Shown: positions 35,022 through 44,723, counted from the first letter of the stretch. The stretch is 64,000 nucleotides of DNA from Sebaldella termitidis ATCC 33386 (GCF_000024405.1 NC_013517.1:3999989-4063988), one strand, 5' to 3'. Notes: generated by a model from the letters alone, not told the origin. Program-made: numbers and translations.

Positions 35022-35042
35022 AATACCTCAATAAGAGGTATT
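35022..35042 (-). terminator. terminator after the hypothetical gene at 35087
   Basis: AATACCTC-AATA-GAGGTATT type hairpin; in the minus direction it is followed by seven T. Confidence 0.8.
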
Positions 35043-35086
35043 GTTAAAATCCTGTATATCTTCAGGTTTGGACAGTACAGTTATTC

Positions 35087-35596
35087 TCAGAGCCGCTGTC
35101 TGTAATCCTTATGACTCAAACCAAAGGCCGCAAAATAAAGATTTTCTGTCTCGGTATTCCCGTAATCTTCGTTATATTCAGGAGAAAAATACAGCTCCAC
35201 ATTACTGTCCAATACCCTGATTATTACACTTTCATATTTATGCATCAAAGTAAAATTTAATTTATTCTGATTAAGTATAGCTATCATTTTGGAAACGTTT
35301 AATCTCTTTACATCGTTAAAAATCCATTTATTAAGCTTAATATTTTTTCCGGCAGTAAAATCAATAAAATTATCACACCAGATAGAAAAAAGAATCTCTT
35401 TATCAAAGTGAAACTCTATTCTTCCATACAGCCAGATTGATAATCCATGACCCATATCCCCGATCTGGTCAGGATCCGGAAAATTATTCAGTATCCACTC
35501 CTTTGTCTGACCATTTTCTATATAATCAAATTCTCCTTTTGTAACAAACTTAAATAAATCAACATTTACAGGGTTTTTTAGTTTGATTTTTATCAT
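35087..35596 (-). CDS. hypothetical protein, immunity-like in style
   Basis: A 169-residue soluble protein that I cannot place in a named family. It carries WILNNFPDPDQIGDMGHGLS and WLYGRIEFHFDKEILFSIW, a beta-rich composition seen in many stand-alone proteins of toxin-immunity loci, and it stands alone beside unrelated genes. The ATG at 35596 has GGAG directly before it, closer than ideal, so the exact start is doubtful. Confidence 0.6.
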   Translation of the reverse strand: MIKIKLKNPVNVDLFKFVTKGEFDYIENGQTKEWILNNFPDPDQIGDMGHGLSIWLYGRIEFHFDKEILFSIWCDNFIDFTAGKNIKLNKWIFNDVKRLNVSKMIAILNQNKLNFTLMHKYESVIIRVLDSNVELYFSPEYNEDYGNTETENLYFAAFGLSHKDYRQRL

Positions 35597-35733
35597 CTCC
35601 GCTTTTATAACAATTATTATTCTTTTGTACTGTACATTTTTTATTATATCATATTTTTTTTAAAATTCTGAAAGGCAGTCTCAGCATTATTTTTTTATAA
35701 ATATAACTAAGCAATAATTTTTCCTAATAAAAA

Positions 35734-35765
35734 AACCGCATCAAAAGTAAAATTTCGATACAGTT
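35734..35765 (-). terminator. terminator after rho
   Basis: Minus-strand AACTGTATC pairs with GATGCGGTT with two G-U pairs, and seven T follow. Confidence 0.65.
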
Positions 35766-35773
35766 CTTTTAGT

Positions 35774-37018
35774 TTACATTGTTATTTTCGAATTATCTTT
35801 TGATATCATATTTATCAGTTCGTCATTTGACTTTGTTTTCTTAATAAGGTCGATCAGTTTTTTCACTGCCTCAGCCTCATTATAATTGCTTAGATATCTT
35901 CTGAAATTCCATATTGTCTTTAATGTTTTTTCATCAAGAAGTATTTCCTCTTTTCTTGTTCCGCTCTTTAATACATCTATTGCCGGGAATATTCTTAATT
36001 CTGCCAGAGATCTCTCCAGAATTACTTCCATGTTTCCTGTTCCCTTGAATTCCTCAAATATTATGTCATCCATTTTACTTCCTGTTTCTATAAGCGCTGT
36101 AGCTATTATAGTCAGACTTCCGCCTTTTCTTATATTTCTTGCAGCTCCGAGAAATCTTTTCGGATAATAAAGAGCTTTCGGGTCAATACCTCCGGATATC
36201 AGCTTTCCGCTTGAAGGAACTACTATATTATATGATCTGGCAAGTCTTGTCAGACTATCCATCAATATTACTATATCCTTCCCTTTTTCTACCTCTCTTT
36301 TTGCCTTTTCAAGTACATCCTCTGTTACCTTTATATGTACACTCGGATCTTCATCAAATGTTGCCGAAAAAACTTCCGCATCACGTACATTTTCCTTTAT
36401 ATCGGTAACCTCTTCCGGTCTCTCGTCAATAAGCAGTATCCACAGCTCTACTTCCGGATTATTATTTATAATATCATTTGCCAGAGTAGATAAAAGTATT
36501 GTTTTACCTGCTTTCGGCGGTGCTACTATCAGACCTCTCTGCCCTTTACCTATCGGTGCTATCAGGTCTATTATTCTGGAAGACAGACTTGCCGATGATA
36601 AATTCAGCTTTTCTTCCGGATACGAAGGTGTAAGATCATCAAAAAACGGTCTGTTCGTTGATTTTTCAGGAGCATCTCCATTTATAAGAAGAGTTTTTAT
36701 AAGTGCATAATTTTTTTCTGTTCCTATTGGTTCTCTTACTTCCCCCAAAACTATATCTTCATTTCTAAGTGCAAATTTTCTCGCCTGAGATGCTGATACA
36801 TAAATATCAGGACCTACACTACTTTCTCTTAAAAATCCGTATCCGTCGGACATCATATCCAGTCTTCCTGATCCTAATATAATATTGTCTTTTTTAGCTT
36901 CTTCAATATAGATATTTGTTATAAGATCTGACTTCCCCATCGTGGAAAAACCAGTTATCCCATATTCTTTTGCTTTTTTTCTTAATTCCGTTAATTTCAT
37001 TTCGAAAATATTTTCCAT
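35774..37018 (-). CDS. rho: transcription termination factor Rho
   Basis: Hexameric RNA helicase that ends transcription at Rho-dependent sites. It has 414 residues from the ATG at 37018 (MENIFEMK), chosen because AGGGG lies about nine bases upstream; an ATG nine bases earlier sits within that site. Domains in order: N-terminal helical domain ([15 protein letters not shown]), RNA-binding cold-shock-like domain ([18 protein letters not shown]), Walker [23 protein letters not shown] and the Q/R loops around [11 protein letters not shown]. It overlaps the promoterless gap after the GH13 gene, suggesting cotranscription with miaB and that gene. Confidence 0.96.
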   Translation of the reverse strand: MENIFEMKLTELRKKAKEYGITGFSTMGKSDLITNIYIEEAKKDNIILGSGRLDMMSDGYGFLRESSVGPDIYVSASQARKFALRNEDIVLGEVREPIGTEKNYALIKTLLINGDAPEKSTNRPFFDDLTPSYPEEKLNLSSASLSSRIIDLIAPIGKGQRGLIVAPPKAGKTILLSTLANDIINNNPEVELWILLIDERPEEVTDIKENVRDAEVFSATFDEDPSVHIKVTEDVLEKAKREVEKGKDIVILMDSLTRLARSYNIVVPSSGKLISGGIDPKALYYPKRFLGAARNIRKGGSLTIIATALIETGSKMDDIIFEEFKGTGNMEVILERSLAELRIFPAIDVLKSGTRKEEILLDEKTLKTIWNFRRYLSNYNEAEAVKKLIDLIKKTKSNDELINMISKDNSKITM

Positions 37019-37030
37019 AATTTTCATCCC

Positions 37031-38341
37031 CTATTTTAATTTTTGATAAAATAATTTTGCCTCACCAGGCTGTAAATAATATTCCAGATTATCAGATACC
37101 TCATCCATCCTGTGACCATGTGATATATCTTCTATACTGTGTCCCTCCATAATTTTGAACATGTCGGGAACCTTCACGTCTACACCTGTTTTTGTATTGA
37201 TGTTTGCTATCATAAAGATTTTTTCAGTGCCGTCTAAAGATTTTTTCAAAAAAGAAAAAATATCACTGCTTCCAAAATCATAAATCTCGGCAAAACCATC
37301 CTCCTTAAGTATATTATATTCTGCTTTTATTTCATTGATTAATCTGATATCCTCCACAATATCATAATTTATTTCTTCGTAATCCTTGTATGTGGTATTT
37401 ACTACATCTATTTTTTTCTCAAAGCCGTACTCAAAACCAAGTGTAATCGCTATCCCCGAACAAAAATAAGCTTCTATTGCATAGTAGCATACTGCTTTTC
37501 TGCTGTCCCCGTTATACTCCTTTGCAAATCTTTCAGTATCATGATTTTCAGGAAAAGATAATGACGGACATCTTCCCGTCCACTTATTATAATCCTGTAA
37601 AAACCACTCATCTTTAAAATTCCACCATTTCAGGCTGTTCATAACAAAATCGAAGCCTGATTCTATTATTTCTATTATTTTTTCCGGAGTACAGCTTAAA
37701 GTTTCAGCTAAGAACAGTGTATCTGGATATTGTTTTTTTACTTCATTTATTAGATATTTCCAAAGACTGGAAGGGACCTGATATGCGGCATCGCACCTAA
37801 AACCTTTTATTCCTAGACCTGCGTAATATAAGATATAATCAAGCCAGTATTTCCAGAGATTTTCCTTATCACTGGAGTTCTCATTGTCAATTTGAGCTAA
37901 ATCACCCCAGATAATTAGTTTATCTCCATCTAAAGCTCCTGGATTTTTTATCGTTCCGTCCTCATTTTTTTTATACCATTCAGGCTTTTCTTTTATAAGG
38001 TCGGAATCAATGGATGTGTGATTTATCACAAGATCCATCATAACCTTCATTTTTCTTTTTTCTGCTTCCTTACAGAAATCCCTGATAAAGGAATCACCGA
38101 TTTCCCTGTATTTCTCTGCCTCTTTTTCCATTATTTCATAGTCAATTCCCAAAAGTACCGGACTGTATGCATAGTAGTCTTTTATGGAATAAACAGATCC
38201 TGAGAATCCTGGGAGATGAAAAGGATTTACATAGACCCAGTCAAAATTCATGAAATCTATGTCATCCAGTTTTTCAGCCCAGCTGTGAAAATTTTTCAGA
38301 AGATAAGGATACAGGTTATAAATTCTTGCACTAGTCATCAT
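37031..38341 (-). CDS. GH13 alpha-amylase-family protein, related to maltosyltransferases
   Basis: A 436-residue (beta/alpha)8 enzyme of family GH13. Conserved regions are MMDLVINHTS (region I), IKGFRCDAAYQVP with the nucleophile aspartate (region II), TLFLAETLSC with the acid/base glutamate (region III) and LSFPENHDTERF (region IV). The AAYQVP extension resembles GlgE-like maltosyltransferases (GH13_3), but the large N-terminal domain of GlgE is absent. It is cytoplasmic. No glycogen genes are near; it lies between miaB and rho, with overlapping or very short spacers. Confidence 0.88.
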   Translation of the reverse strand: MMTSARIYNLYPYLLKNFHSWAEKLDDIDFMNFDWVYVNPFHLPGFSGSVYSIKDYYAYSPVLLGIDYEIMEKEAEKYREIGDSFIRDFCKEAEKRKMKVMMDLVINHTSIDSDLIKEKPEWYKKNEDGTIKNPGALDGDKLIIWGDLAQIDNENSSDKENLWKYWLDYILYYAGLGIKGFRCDAAYQVPSSLWKYLINEVKKQYPDTLFLAETLSCTPEKIIEIIESGFDFVMNSLKWWNFKDEWFLQDYNKWTGRCPSLSFPENHDTERFAKEYNGDSRKAVCYYAIEAYFCSGIAITLGFEYGFEKKIDVVNTTYKDYEEINYDIVEDIRLINEIKAEYNILKEDGFAEIYDFGSSDIFSFLKKSLDGTEKIFMIANINTKTGVDVKVPDMFKIMEGHSIEDISHGHRMDEVSDNLEYYLQPGEAKLFYQKLK

Positions 38342-38401
38342 CTTTCCTCCCCTTGCCCGGCATAATATCCCATTTGCTTTAAGTCAAAACGGAACATTAC
38401 A

Positions 38402-39718
38402 CTAGACTAATTCACCATATAATGTCCATGTTTTTGTTTCATATATTTTTACATTTACAAATTTCCCCGAAAGCTCTTCATCACCTTTAAAAAGCACTAT
38501 TTTATGAGTAGAGGTTCTTCCTGTAAGCATATCAGGATTTTTGCTGCTCGGTCCCTCTACAAGAACCTTCAAAGTCTGACCATAATATTTTTTGCTCTCT
38601 TCTTTTGCTCTTGCATTCTGAAGTCTCATCAGCTGCTGAAGTCTTTCTTTCTTTACCTGTTCAGGCACCTGTTCTTCCAGCACTGCTGCAGGAGTTCCGC
38701 TTCTTTTGGAATACATAAACATGAATGCGTTTTCAAAACCTACCTGCTCCACTACATCCAGAGTATCCTGAAAATCCTCGTCAGTCTCTCCCGGAAATCC
38801 TACGATAATATCTGTTGTTATACCTATATCAGGAATCTCTTTTTTTATTTTAAGAGCAAGTTCTATAAATTCTTCCTTTGTATATCCTCGGTTCATTGCC
38901 CCGAGTATCTTAGTAGAGCCTGACTGCAGAGGCAGATGAAGCATTCTTGCTACCTTGGGATTTTCTGCTATTGCTTTTATTACCGAATCAGTAAAATCTT
39001 TCGGATGCGGCGAAATATATTTCAGCCAGAAGTCTCCTTCTATATTGGCAGCCTTTGTAAGAAGCCCGGCAAAATCTTCTCCCATTTCGATTCTGTCACT
39101 TCCGTAAGAATTAACATTTTGTCCTAAAAATAATATTTCTTTGTAACCTTTATCTGCATACTGCTTTACATCATCAAGTATTTCCCTCATTGGAACCGAT
39201 CTCTCCATTCCCCGTACGTAAGGCACTATACAGAATGTGCAGTAATTATTACAGCCGTAAGTTATTGAAACAGATGCTACTATATCATCTCCGAAATCAG
39301 CATCTACCCTTTTTGGAAGCTCATCTTCATCTTCTACCATTACTATATGATCTACTGTTCCTTTTTGAATTTTTTCTATGATGTCAGGAAGCTTGGCAAT
39401 ATTCTGATTTCCTATTACCAGATCTACAAAAGGAGTTCTTTTAATAAATTCTTCTCTGACCTCCTGGGCAAGACACCCAGTTACACCTATTATCATGTTG
39501 TTTCTTTTTTCTTTTAATTTCTTCAGTTCTCCTAATTTTCCGTAGACTTTTACCGCTGCTCCTTCTCGTACAGTACATGTATTCAGAAGAACAAGATCAG
39601 AAATTTTTATATCATCAACAATCTTATACCCGATGGACTGCAGCATTTTTTTCATCTTAGCGCTTTCATTCACATTCATCTGACAGCCGTAAGTAATTAT
39701 TGTTGCTTTCTTTTCCAA
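38402..39718 (-). CDS. miaB: tRNA-2-methylthio-N6-dimethylallyladenosine synthase
   Basis: Radical-SAM methylthiotransferase modifying A37 of tRNAs that read codons starting with U. The N-terminal domain has TYGCQMNVNES and the cluster cysteines in LLNTCTVR and GVTGCLAQ; the radical-SAM motif is GCNNYCTFCIVPYVRG; a TRAM domain ends the protein. Likely translation starts at the TTG at 39718 (MEKKATIITYG), with AAAGGATGG nine bases upstream; the ORF itself extends seven codons farther. It begins a cluster with a GH13 gene and rho. Confidence 0.95.
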   Translation of the reverse strand: MEKKATIITYGCQMNVNESAKMKKMLQSIGYKIVDDIKISDLVLLNTCTVREGAAVKVYGKLGELKKLKEKRNNMIIGVTGCLAQEVREEFIKRTPFVDLVIGNQNIAKLPDIIEKIQKGTVDHIVMVEDEDELPKRVDADFGDDIVASVSITYGCNNYCTFCIVPYVRGMERSVPMREILDDVKQYADKGYKEILFLGQNVNSYGSDRIEMGEDFAGLLTKAANIEGDFWLKYISPHPKDFTDSVIKAIAENPKVARMLHLPLQSGSTKILGAMNRGYTKEEFIELALKIKKEIPDIGITTDIIVGFPGETDEDFQDTLDVVEQVGFENAFMFMYSKRSGTPAAVLEEQVPEQVKKERLQQLMRLQNARAKEESKKYYGQTLKVLVEGPSSKNPDMLTGRTSTHKIVLFKGDEELSGKFVNVKIYETKTWTLYGELV

Positions 39719-39983
39719 ATTTTTAAACCATCCTTTCAATAAATCATCTCATAAATGATGACTGATTCTATATGCAAATATCATATTATTGTCAGTGTAT
39801 TTCTGCTTTTCAGATTTACACTGATATTTTTTTATACGTAAAGTACTAACATAACATTATATTACATTTTCAGAAAAAATAAAATATTTTTTTATAAAAT
39901 GGATCTTATTCTCAGGAAAAACAAGAAAGCTTTCCAAAAAATAAAATTCTGCCGTATTAAAAAAAATAAAACAGCTGTTTAAA

Positions 39984-40018
39984 AAATAAAATCCCGTTAT
40001 AGAAATAAAGGGATTTTG
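39984..40018 (-). terminator. terminator after the lipoprotein gene
   Basis: AAAATCCC and GGGATTTT arms with a 14-bp loop, followed in the minus direction by TATTTTTT. The region 39740-39983 upstream of miaB holds no gene that I can see. Confidence 0.75.
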
Positions 40019-40021
40019 GTG

Positions 40022-40429
40022 TTAGTCTATTATAACATCTGTCTGATATCTGTCTTCCGGAGCTCTGTAGTTCACTATTCTGTTAACATAAATAGTACCT
40101 TCTTTTATATCTCCCTGTATTTCCAAATTCACATATTCGTATGACTGAACATCAAATTTATCAGTTACTTTTTGAACTATATTTTCCAGAAGCCCTGTAT
40201 TATCTACCAGATTATAACTTATTTCTTTATCTTTCAAGATTAGTCTGTCTTTCTTATAAACAAAAACTCCCGTAGCCGGATAATACTGTCCTGCCCTTAC
40301 CGGTCCCATTGGCTTCTGCACCTCGGCCGCTGCTGCAGTAGATGTCTGTGTTTTTTTGCTGCTCTTTTTATTTGCTGACGAGCATGACATCAACAACAAT
40401 AAAATTAAGAATATTGATAACTTTTTCAT
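40022..40429 (-). CDS. small lipoprotein of unknown function
   Basis: A 135-residue lipoprotein. The signal peptide ends in a lipobox LLMSCSS with the lipidated cysteine at 16, followed by a Ser/Lys/Thr/Ala-rich linker. The C-terminal domain is strand-rich, with YEYVNLEIQGDIKEGTIYVN. Not assigned to a family. It is separated from RNase H by about 100 bp and stands alone. Confidence 0.75.
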   Translation of the reverse strand: MKKLSIFLILLLLMSCSSANKKSSKKTQTSTAAAAEVQKPMGPVRAGQYYPATGVFVYKKDRLILKDKEISYNLVDNTGLLENIVQKVTDKFDVQSYEYVNLEIQGDIKEGTIYVNRIVNYRAPEDRYQTDVIID

Positions 40430-40530
40430 ATATTTCCTCCAAAATTTATATATTTAATTTCTTTATCTTTCCCTACTATTATACATATTTTTATCTGTTA
40501 ATTCAAGTTTTCATAAATCAGCAGTACGGC

Positions 40531-41142
40531 TTATTTATGAAAGCCCAGATCAGCGGGGTTATAATCACCTGATATATGCTCTGCCCTTCCCCCGTTTTTT
40601 TCATATTCTTTTCTCATTTCAGTTACTTTCTCTATTAACTCAACAGTATCTTCCTCCAGCTTATCCCTGTTAAACAGACCCTTTGACCAGTAGTCAAGAA
40701 TCAGCTTACTGTCTCCGTATATTATTTTTATCCCTTTTTTGGCTGCATATTTTAAGGCTATATATATCCCTGCCAGCTCACCGTAATTATTTGTTCTTCC
40801 TTTTTTCAGGACGTAGTTCCCGTGAACAGAAACTTTTTCTTTAGGAAGTATTTGCGGTAAAAGTGAATTGCCTTTATAATCTGTTACACGTACTTCTACG
40901 CCTATGCCCCGTCCTGTTCCCGCATCAAAATAAAGTCCGTTTTTATCAAGGGCAGGTGCTTTTTTTTCCTTAATTTCATATTCTGCTCCGGAATCAAGCC
41001 ATGCTTTAGCCTCATCACGCGTCGGAAATGACTTATAACGTGCTTTTTGTCCTTTTACCAGTATTTCGCATTCCTTCCAGTTTTCAAGAATTCCGTTTTT
41101 ATCACTTTCTACCAGATAATATGCATAATATTTTTTTGCCAT
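40531..41142 (-). CDS. rnhA: viroplasmin-type ribonuclease H
   Basis: A 203-residue RNase H carrying an N-terminal caulimovirus-viroplasmin domain (residues 1-45, YYAYYLVE to FPTRDEAKAWL), which binds RNA/DNA hybrids. The catalytic domain follows: first aspartate in LYFDAGTGRG near 66, glutamate in NNYGELAGIYIAL near 117, second aspartate in IIYGDSKLILDYW, and the last in ISGDYNPADLG at the end. The ATG at 41142 follows GAGGAAA; an upstream ATG is a weaker choice. It removes RNA from RNA/DNA hybrids. Confidence 0.9.
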   Translation of the reverse strand: MAKKYYAYYLVESDKNGILENWKECEILVKGQKARYKSFPTRDEAKAWLDSGAEYEIKEKKAPALDKNGLYFDAGTGRGIGVEVRVTDYKGNSLLPQILPKEKVSVHGNYVLKKGRTNNYGELAGIYIALKYAAKKGIKIIYGDSKLILDYWSKGLFNRDKLEEDTVELIEKVTEMRKEYEKNGGRAEHISGDYNPADLGFHK

Positions 41143-41302
41143 TTTCCTCATTTTTCACTTTCAAATTTTCTTTTAATTATACCATATTATAAAGTTTTTA
41201 AAAAGATAATATTCTCAAATTATTTCATATTACTGCTTACTGCAATGTTTTCTTCATCTGCTGCAATGATCTGTCTTCTTTGAATTAGGAGAAAAGTAAT
41301 AT

Positions 41303-41331
41303 TTGACAAATTTCAAAATAAATACTAAAAT
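41303..41331 (+). promoter_or_regulatory. promoter of the metal-uptake operon
   Basis: TTGACA (41303-41308), 17 bp, TAAAAT (41326-41331). Confidence 0.75.
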
Positions 41332-41335
41332 AATA

Positions 41336-41350
41336 TGCGAATGATTTGCA
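41336..41350 (+). promoter_or_regulatory. candidate Fur-family operator
   Basis: TGCGAATGATTTGCA, an inverted repeat with one mismatch in the arms TGCGAAT and ATTTGCA, lies right at the expected transcription start. That is a position at which a metal-loaded repressor would block transcription. Confidence 0.5.
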
Positions 41351-41374
41351 AATTTATATAAGGTGATAAAAATT

Positions 41375-41731
41375 ATGAAACATTTAACTAAAAACAGAAA
41401 AGAAATTCTGGAAATAATCTCTGCTTCAAAGAAACCTCTTAATGTAAAGCAGATAAAAACACAGGTAGACTTTGATACTTCTACTATTTACAGGGCTTTG
41501 GATTTTTTGGAAAGTCTTGAATACATTCATTCCGTGATTTTTGATAATGAAAAATACTATTTTAAGGATAAAAACGGAAATTTTATTATATGTAATTCAT
41601 GCAGAAAAATAGAAGCTTTTCCTGTTCAGTCTATCAGCCGAGAAGAAAATATACTAAAACAGGAGTTTGGTTTTCTACCGTTATCGCATATCTTTTTATT
41701 TAAAGGCCTTTGCAGAAAGTGTAACACATAA
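41375..41731 (+). CDS. Fur-family metal-responsive regulator (Zur-like)
   Basis: A 118-residue regulator. The winged helix is QIKTQVDFDTSTIYRALDFL, followed by the dimerisation domain with two CxxC pairs (CNSCRK and CRKC) that bind structural zinc. It is the first gene of the importer operon and likely represses it in the metal-rich state. The ATG at 41375 follows AAGGTG by six bases; the GTG inside that site is a poorer start. The metal (zinc preferred from the histidine-rich binding protein) is inferred. Confidence 0.87.
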   Translation: MKHLTKNRKEILEIISASKKPLNVKQIKTQVDFDTSTIYRALDFLESLEYIHSVIFDNEKYYFKDKNGNFIICNSCRKIEAFPVQSISREENILKQEFGFLPLSHIFLFKGLCRKCNT

Positions 41732-41752
41732 ACCCGGAAAGGAGAGTAAACT

Positions 41753-42649
41753 ATGAGCAAAATTTCAAAGTACTTAATCACATGTTTTATTTTTCTTCTT
41801 TTTTTGATTTCATGCCAAAATCAGAAGAAATCAGATACAGTTGAAAATGCAGCTGCTTTAGACAGAAAGCCTCATATTTCAGTGAGTATCCCGCCGTTAA
41901 AGTGGATTACCGAGAAAATAGCCGGAAGTGATTTTACAGTAACATCTGTAGTCAGTTCAAATATAAGTCCCGAATTATTTGATCCGTCTGTAAAAACTAT
42001 TCAGGAGCTGGAGGAATCAGATCTGTACTTCTCTTTTGATTTATTTGCCTTTGAGCATAAACTGGAGGATGCAGTAAGCAATCCCGGAAAAATATACAAT
42101 GTTCTGGAAAATAACAGTTATCTGCTAAAGGAGGATCAGGAGGCACATACCGGCGACGGGCACAATCACGGCGATTATGATCCGCATGTATGGTTTTCCA
42201 TGGATATAGATTCTTCAATTGCAGAAAATATTAAGAATGTTCTTTCGGAAAAATATCCTGAAAAAAAAGATATATTTGAAAAAAATTATTCTGACTTTAT
42301 TTCAGAGATTAACACCTTTAATACAGAATTGAAAAATATACTAAGTGATAAAAAAAGTAAGATTTTTGTTATTTACCATCCTGCACTTACTTATTTCGCC
42401 AAGGAACATAATCTTACACAGGTTTCTGTGGAACAGGAAGGCAAGGAACCCACTGCGCAGTATCTGAAAAATGTAATAAACGAAATTAAAAAAAATAATG
42501 TAAAGGTTCTTCTTGTACAGCCTCAGTTTCCGAAAAGTTCCGTGGATCTGATTTCCAAAGAAGTACCCGGTATAAAAATTATAGAATTCAATCCTCTTGA
42601 GGAAAATATTTTTGACAATCTGAAAAAATTTACAGATTCATTGGAGTAG
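41753..42649 (+). CDS. znuA: metal-binding lipoprotein of an ABC importer (ZnuA-like)
   Basis: Cluster A-I substrate-binding protein, 298 residues. The signal peptide ends in LISCQNQ (lipobox). The mature protein opens with the conserved SIPPLKWITEKIAG and has a histidine/aspartate-rich loop, HTGDGHNHGDYDPHVWF, typical of zinc-binding members, then VIYHPALTYFAKEHNL and the final LEENIFDNL. It follows the Fur-family gene by 22 bp. A manganese role cannot be excluded but the His-rich loop favours zinc. Confidence 0.92.
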   Translation: MSKISKYLITCFIFLLFLISCQNQKKSDTVENAAALDRKPHISVSIPPLKWITEKIAGSDFTVTSVVSSNISPELFDPSVKTIQELEESDLYFSFDLFAFEHKLEDAVSNPGKIYNVLENNSYLLKEDQEAHTGDGHNHGDYDPHVWFSMDIDSSIAENIKNVLSEKYPEKKDIFEKNYSDFISEINTFNTELKNILSDKKSKIFVIYHPALTYFAKEHNLTQVSVEQEGKEPTAQYLKNVINEIKKNNVKVLLVQPQFPKSSVDLISKEVPGIKIIEFNPLEENIFDNLKKFTDSLE

Positions 42650-42651
42650 AT

Positions 42652-43317
42652 ATGACTAAACATTTGATCGAAATAAATAACCTGAACTTCAAATACGAAA
42701 ACAATATAATTCTGAATAATATTTCCTTTAATATCACAAAAAATGAAAATATCGGTATTCTTGGCAGAAACGGCGGCGGAAAATCTACGCTGATAAAAAT
42801 TCTTCTGGGATTTTTGAAGCCTGCATCCGGTTCGGTAAAATATAATATTGACAGAAAAAAAATCGGTTATCTGCCGCAAATACGCGAATTCGATGCTACT
42901 TTCCCGATTTCGGTTTATGACCTTGTTATTTCAGGGCTTACAAACAGAAAAAATTTATTCAGAAGGTTTGACTCACAGGAAAAAAAAGCTGCTTCTGATA
43001 TTATGGATGAATTCGGTATATCGGAACTGAATGATAAGCTCATTAATGAAGTTTCGGGCGGGCAGCTGCAAAGAGCCCTTATAGCCAGAGCTCTTATATC
43101 AAATCCTGAGCTTATTATTCTTGATGAGCCTGAATCATTTCTGGACAAAAATTTTGAGGCGAAACTATATAATAAATTGAAAACCTTGAAAAATTCTACG
43201 GTAATTATTATTTCTCACGAGCTGGACGAGATTTATAAGCATATTGATTCAGTTTTACTTGTAGAAAAAGAAGCGAAATTTTACAAAGACAAAAATACTT
43301 TTATGAAAGGCAGATAA
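42652..43317 (+). CDS. znuC: metal ABC importer ATPase
   Basis: ATP-binding subunit (221 residues) with Walker A GRNGGGKSTL near 36, signature VSGGQLQRALIARA near 133, Walker B LIILDEPES near 153 and the switch histidine in IIISHELDEI. It lies 2 nt after the binding-protein gene and abuts the permease gene, so the three are translated as a unit. Confidence 0.93.
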   Translation: MTKHLIEINNLNFKYENNIILNNISFNITKNENIGILGRNGGGKSTLIKILLGFLKPASGSVKYNIDRKKIGYLPQIREFDATFPISVYDLVISGLTNRKNLFRRFDSQEKKAASDIMDEFGISELNDKLINEVSGGQLQRALIARALISNPELIILDEPESFLDKNFEAKLYNKLKTLKNSTVIIISHELDEIYKHIDSVLLVEKEAKFYKDKNTFMKGR

Positions 43318-44160
43318 ATGGACTTTATTTCCTCAATATTAAAATATCCCTTTATGCAGAATGCACTGATTGTAGGATTCTTATCAAGTATATGCTGCGG
43401 TACCATAGGTACTTACATAGTCAATAAAAAAATGGTTTTTATTTCTTCCAGTATCAGTCATGCTTCGTATGGAGGAATCGGGATCGGCTTATACCTGATT
43501 TCGGTATTTGATCTTCCTGTAAAAGATCCGATACTCTTTGCTCTTGTTTTCTCCATATTTTCAGGAATTCTTATATTACTTCTGAAAGATAAATTTAATC
43601 TGAAAGATGATCTTAGTATAGGAATAATTATGACCTTCGGGATGGCTGTAGGAATTATATTTTCCTTTATGACACCGGGCTATCAGGCAGATTTATCTAC
43701 TTATCTCTTTGGGAATATACTTTTATCAAATAAAGAGAATATAATAATGCTGCTGCTTCTAGATATAACAATTATTATTGTTTTTTTTATTTTTTATAAA
43801 TCAATTATATACAGCAGCTTTGATGAAAATTTTTATAATATTTATGGAGTTCCTGTGAAATTTATAAATTATCTATTGATAATTCTGATATCTTCTGCTA
43901 TTATAATAAATATAAAGACAATCGGTATCATATTAATTATCTCCATATTAACCATTCCACAGGCAACAGCTTCGCTATTAGTAAAAAAGTACTATTTAAT
44001 AATTATTTTTTCAGGAATTTTCTCATTTTTGGGAATACTTTCCGGTTTATATTTTTCATATAGTCTGAATATTCCGTCAGGACCAGCAATAATACTTTCA
44101 CTTACAATTATTCTGCTGTTTACCAAAGGCTTTAGGAAAATCTTTTTAAAAACAACTTGA
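43318..44160 (+). CDS. znuB: metal ABC importer permease
   Basis: ABC-3 family permease of 280 residues with about eight hydrophobic segments; the family hallmarks ISSSISHASYGGIGIG and ILIISILTIPQATASLLV are present. It starts directly after the znuC stop. Its stop codon overlaps the -35 element of the next promoter. Confidence 0.93.
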   Translation: MDFISSILKYPFMQNALIVGFLSSICCGTIGTYIVNKKMVFISSSISHASYGGIGIGLYLISVFDLPVKDPILFALVFSIFSGILILLLKDKFNLKDDLSIGIIMTFGMAVGIIFSFMTPGYQADLSTYLFGNILLSNKENIIMLLLLDITIIIVFFIFYKSIIYSSFDENFYNIYGVPVKFINYLLIILISSAIIINIKTIGIILIISILTIPQATASLLVKKYYLIIIFSGIFSFLGILSGLYFSYSLNIPSGPAIILSLTIILLFTKGFRKIFLKTT

Positions 44161-44185
44161 CAAAAGTTTGGAAGAAGTGTATTAT
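44157..44185 (+). promoter_or_regulatory. dps promoter
   Basis: TTGACA (44157-44162) overlaps the znuB stop codon; TATTAT (44180-44185) is 17 bp away. Confidence 0.75.
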
Positions 44186-44233
44186 ATTAGATATAAAAAT
44201 GAAATGATTATAAATTTATAGGAGGTACATATT

Positions 44234-44671
44234 ATGACTAATGTAATTAAAAAACTAAACGTATATCTTGCGGATCTGAATGTAATGTACAGAAAGGTAC
44301 AGAATTATCACTGGAATGTGGATGGAAGAAACTTCTTTACTATTCATGCAAAGTTAGAAGAATACTATGATGAAATCAATGAAAACATCGACAGCATCGC
44401 AGAAAGAATTTTATCTATCAAAGGCAGACCATACGGAACAATGAAAAAATATCTTGAAATTACTAACATTAAAGAAGCTAACGATGAAGAGATTACTGAC
44501 CTTGATTTAGTAAAAATATTAAAAGCAGATTTTGAAGCTCTTTTAGGTGAAGTAAAAGACATCAAAGCAGCAGCTGATAAAGCTGATGACTACGGTACTT
44601 CAGCAATGATGGATGAATTAATAACAGGATATGAAACAAAATTATGGATGCTGGGTGCATTCTTAAAGTAA
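44234..44671 (+). CDS. dps: Dps-family DNA-protecting ferritin-like protein
   Basis: A 145-residue Dps protein. Dps forms a 12-subunit shell that stores iron and uses hydrogen peroxide to oxidise it. Ferroxidase residues are in NYHWNVDGRNFFTIHAKLEE (His and Asp/Glu near 26-44) and the helix pair ENIDSIAERIL. The start has an AGGAGG site. It sits after the metal importer but has its own promoter. Confidence 0.93.
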   Translation: MTNVIKKLNVYLADLNVMYRKVQNYHWNVDGRNFFTIHAKLEEYYDEINENIDSIAERILSIKGRPYGTMKKYLEITNIKEANDEEITDLDLVKILKADFEALLGEVKDIKAAADKADDYGTSAMMDELITGYETKLWMLGAFLK

Positions 44672-44700
44672 GAGAGACTTTTTAGACATATATAAATAAT

Positions 44701-44723
44701 ACCGGATTTTTATCCGGTTTTTT
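44701..44723 (+). terminator. terminator after dps
   Basis: ACCGGAT-TTTT-ATCCGGT followed by T6; the stem is perfect. Confidence 0.88.
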
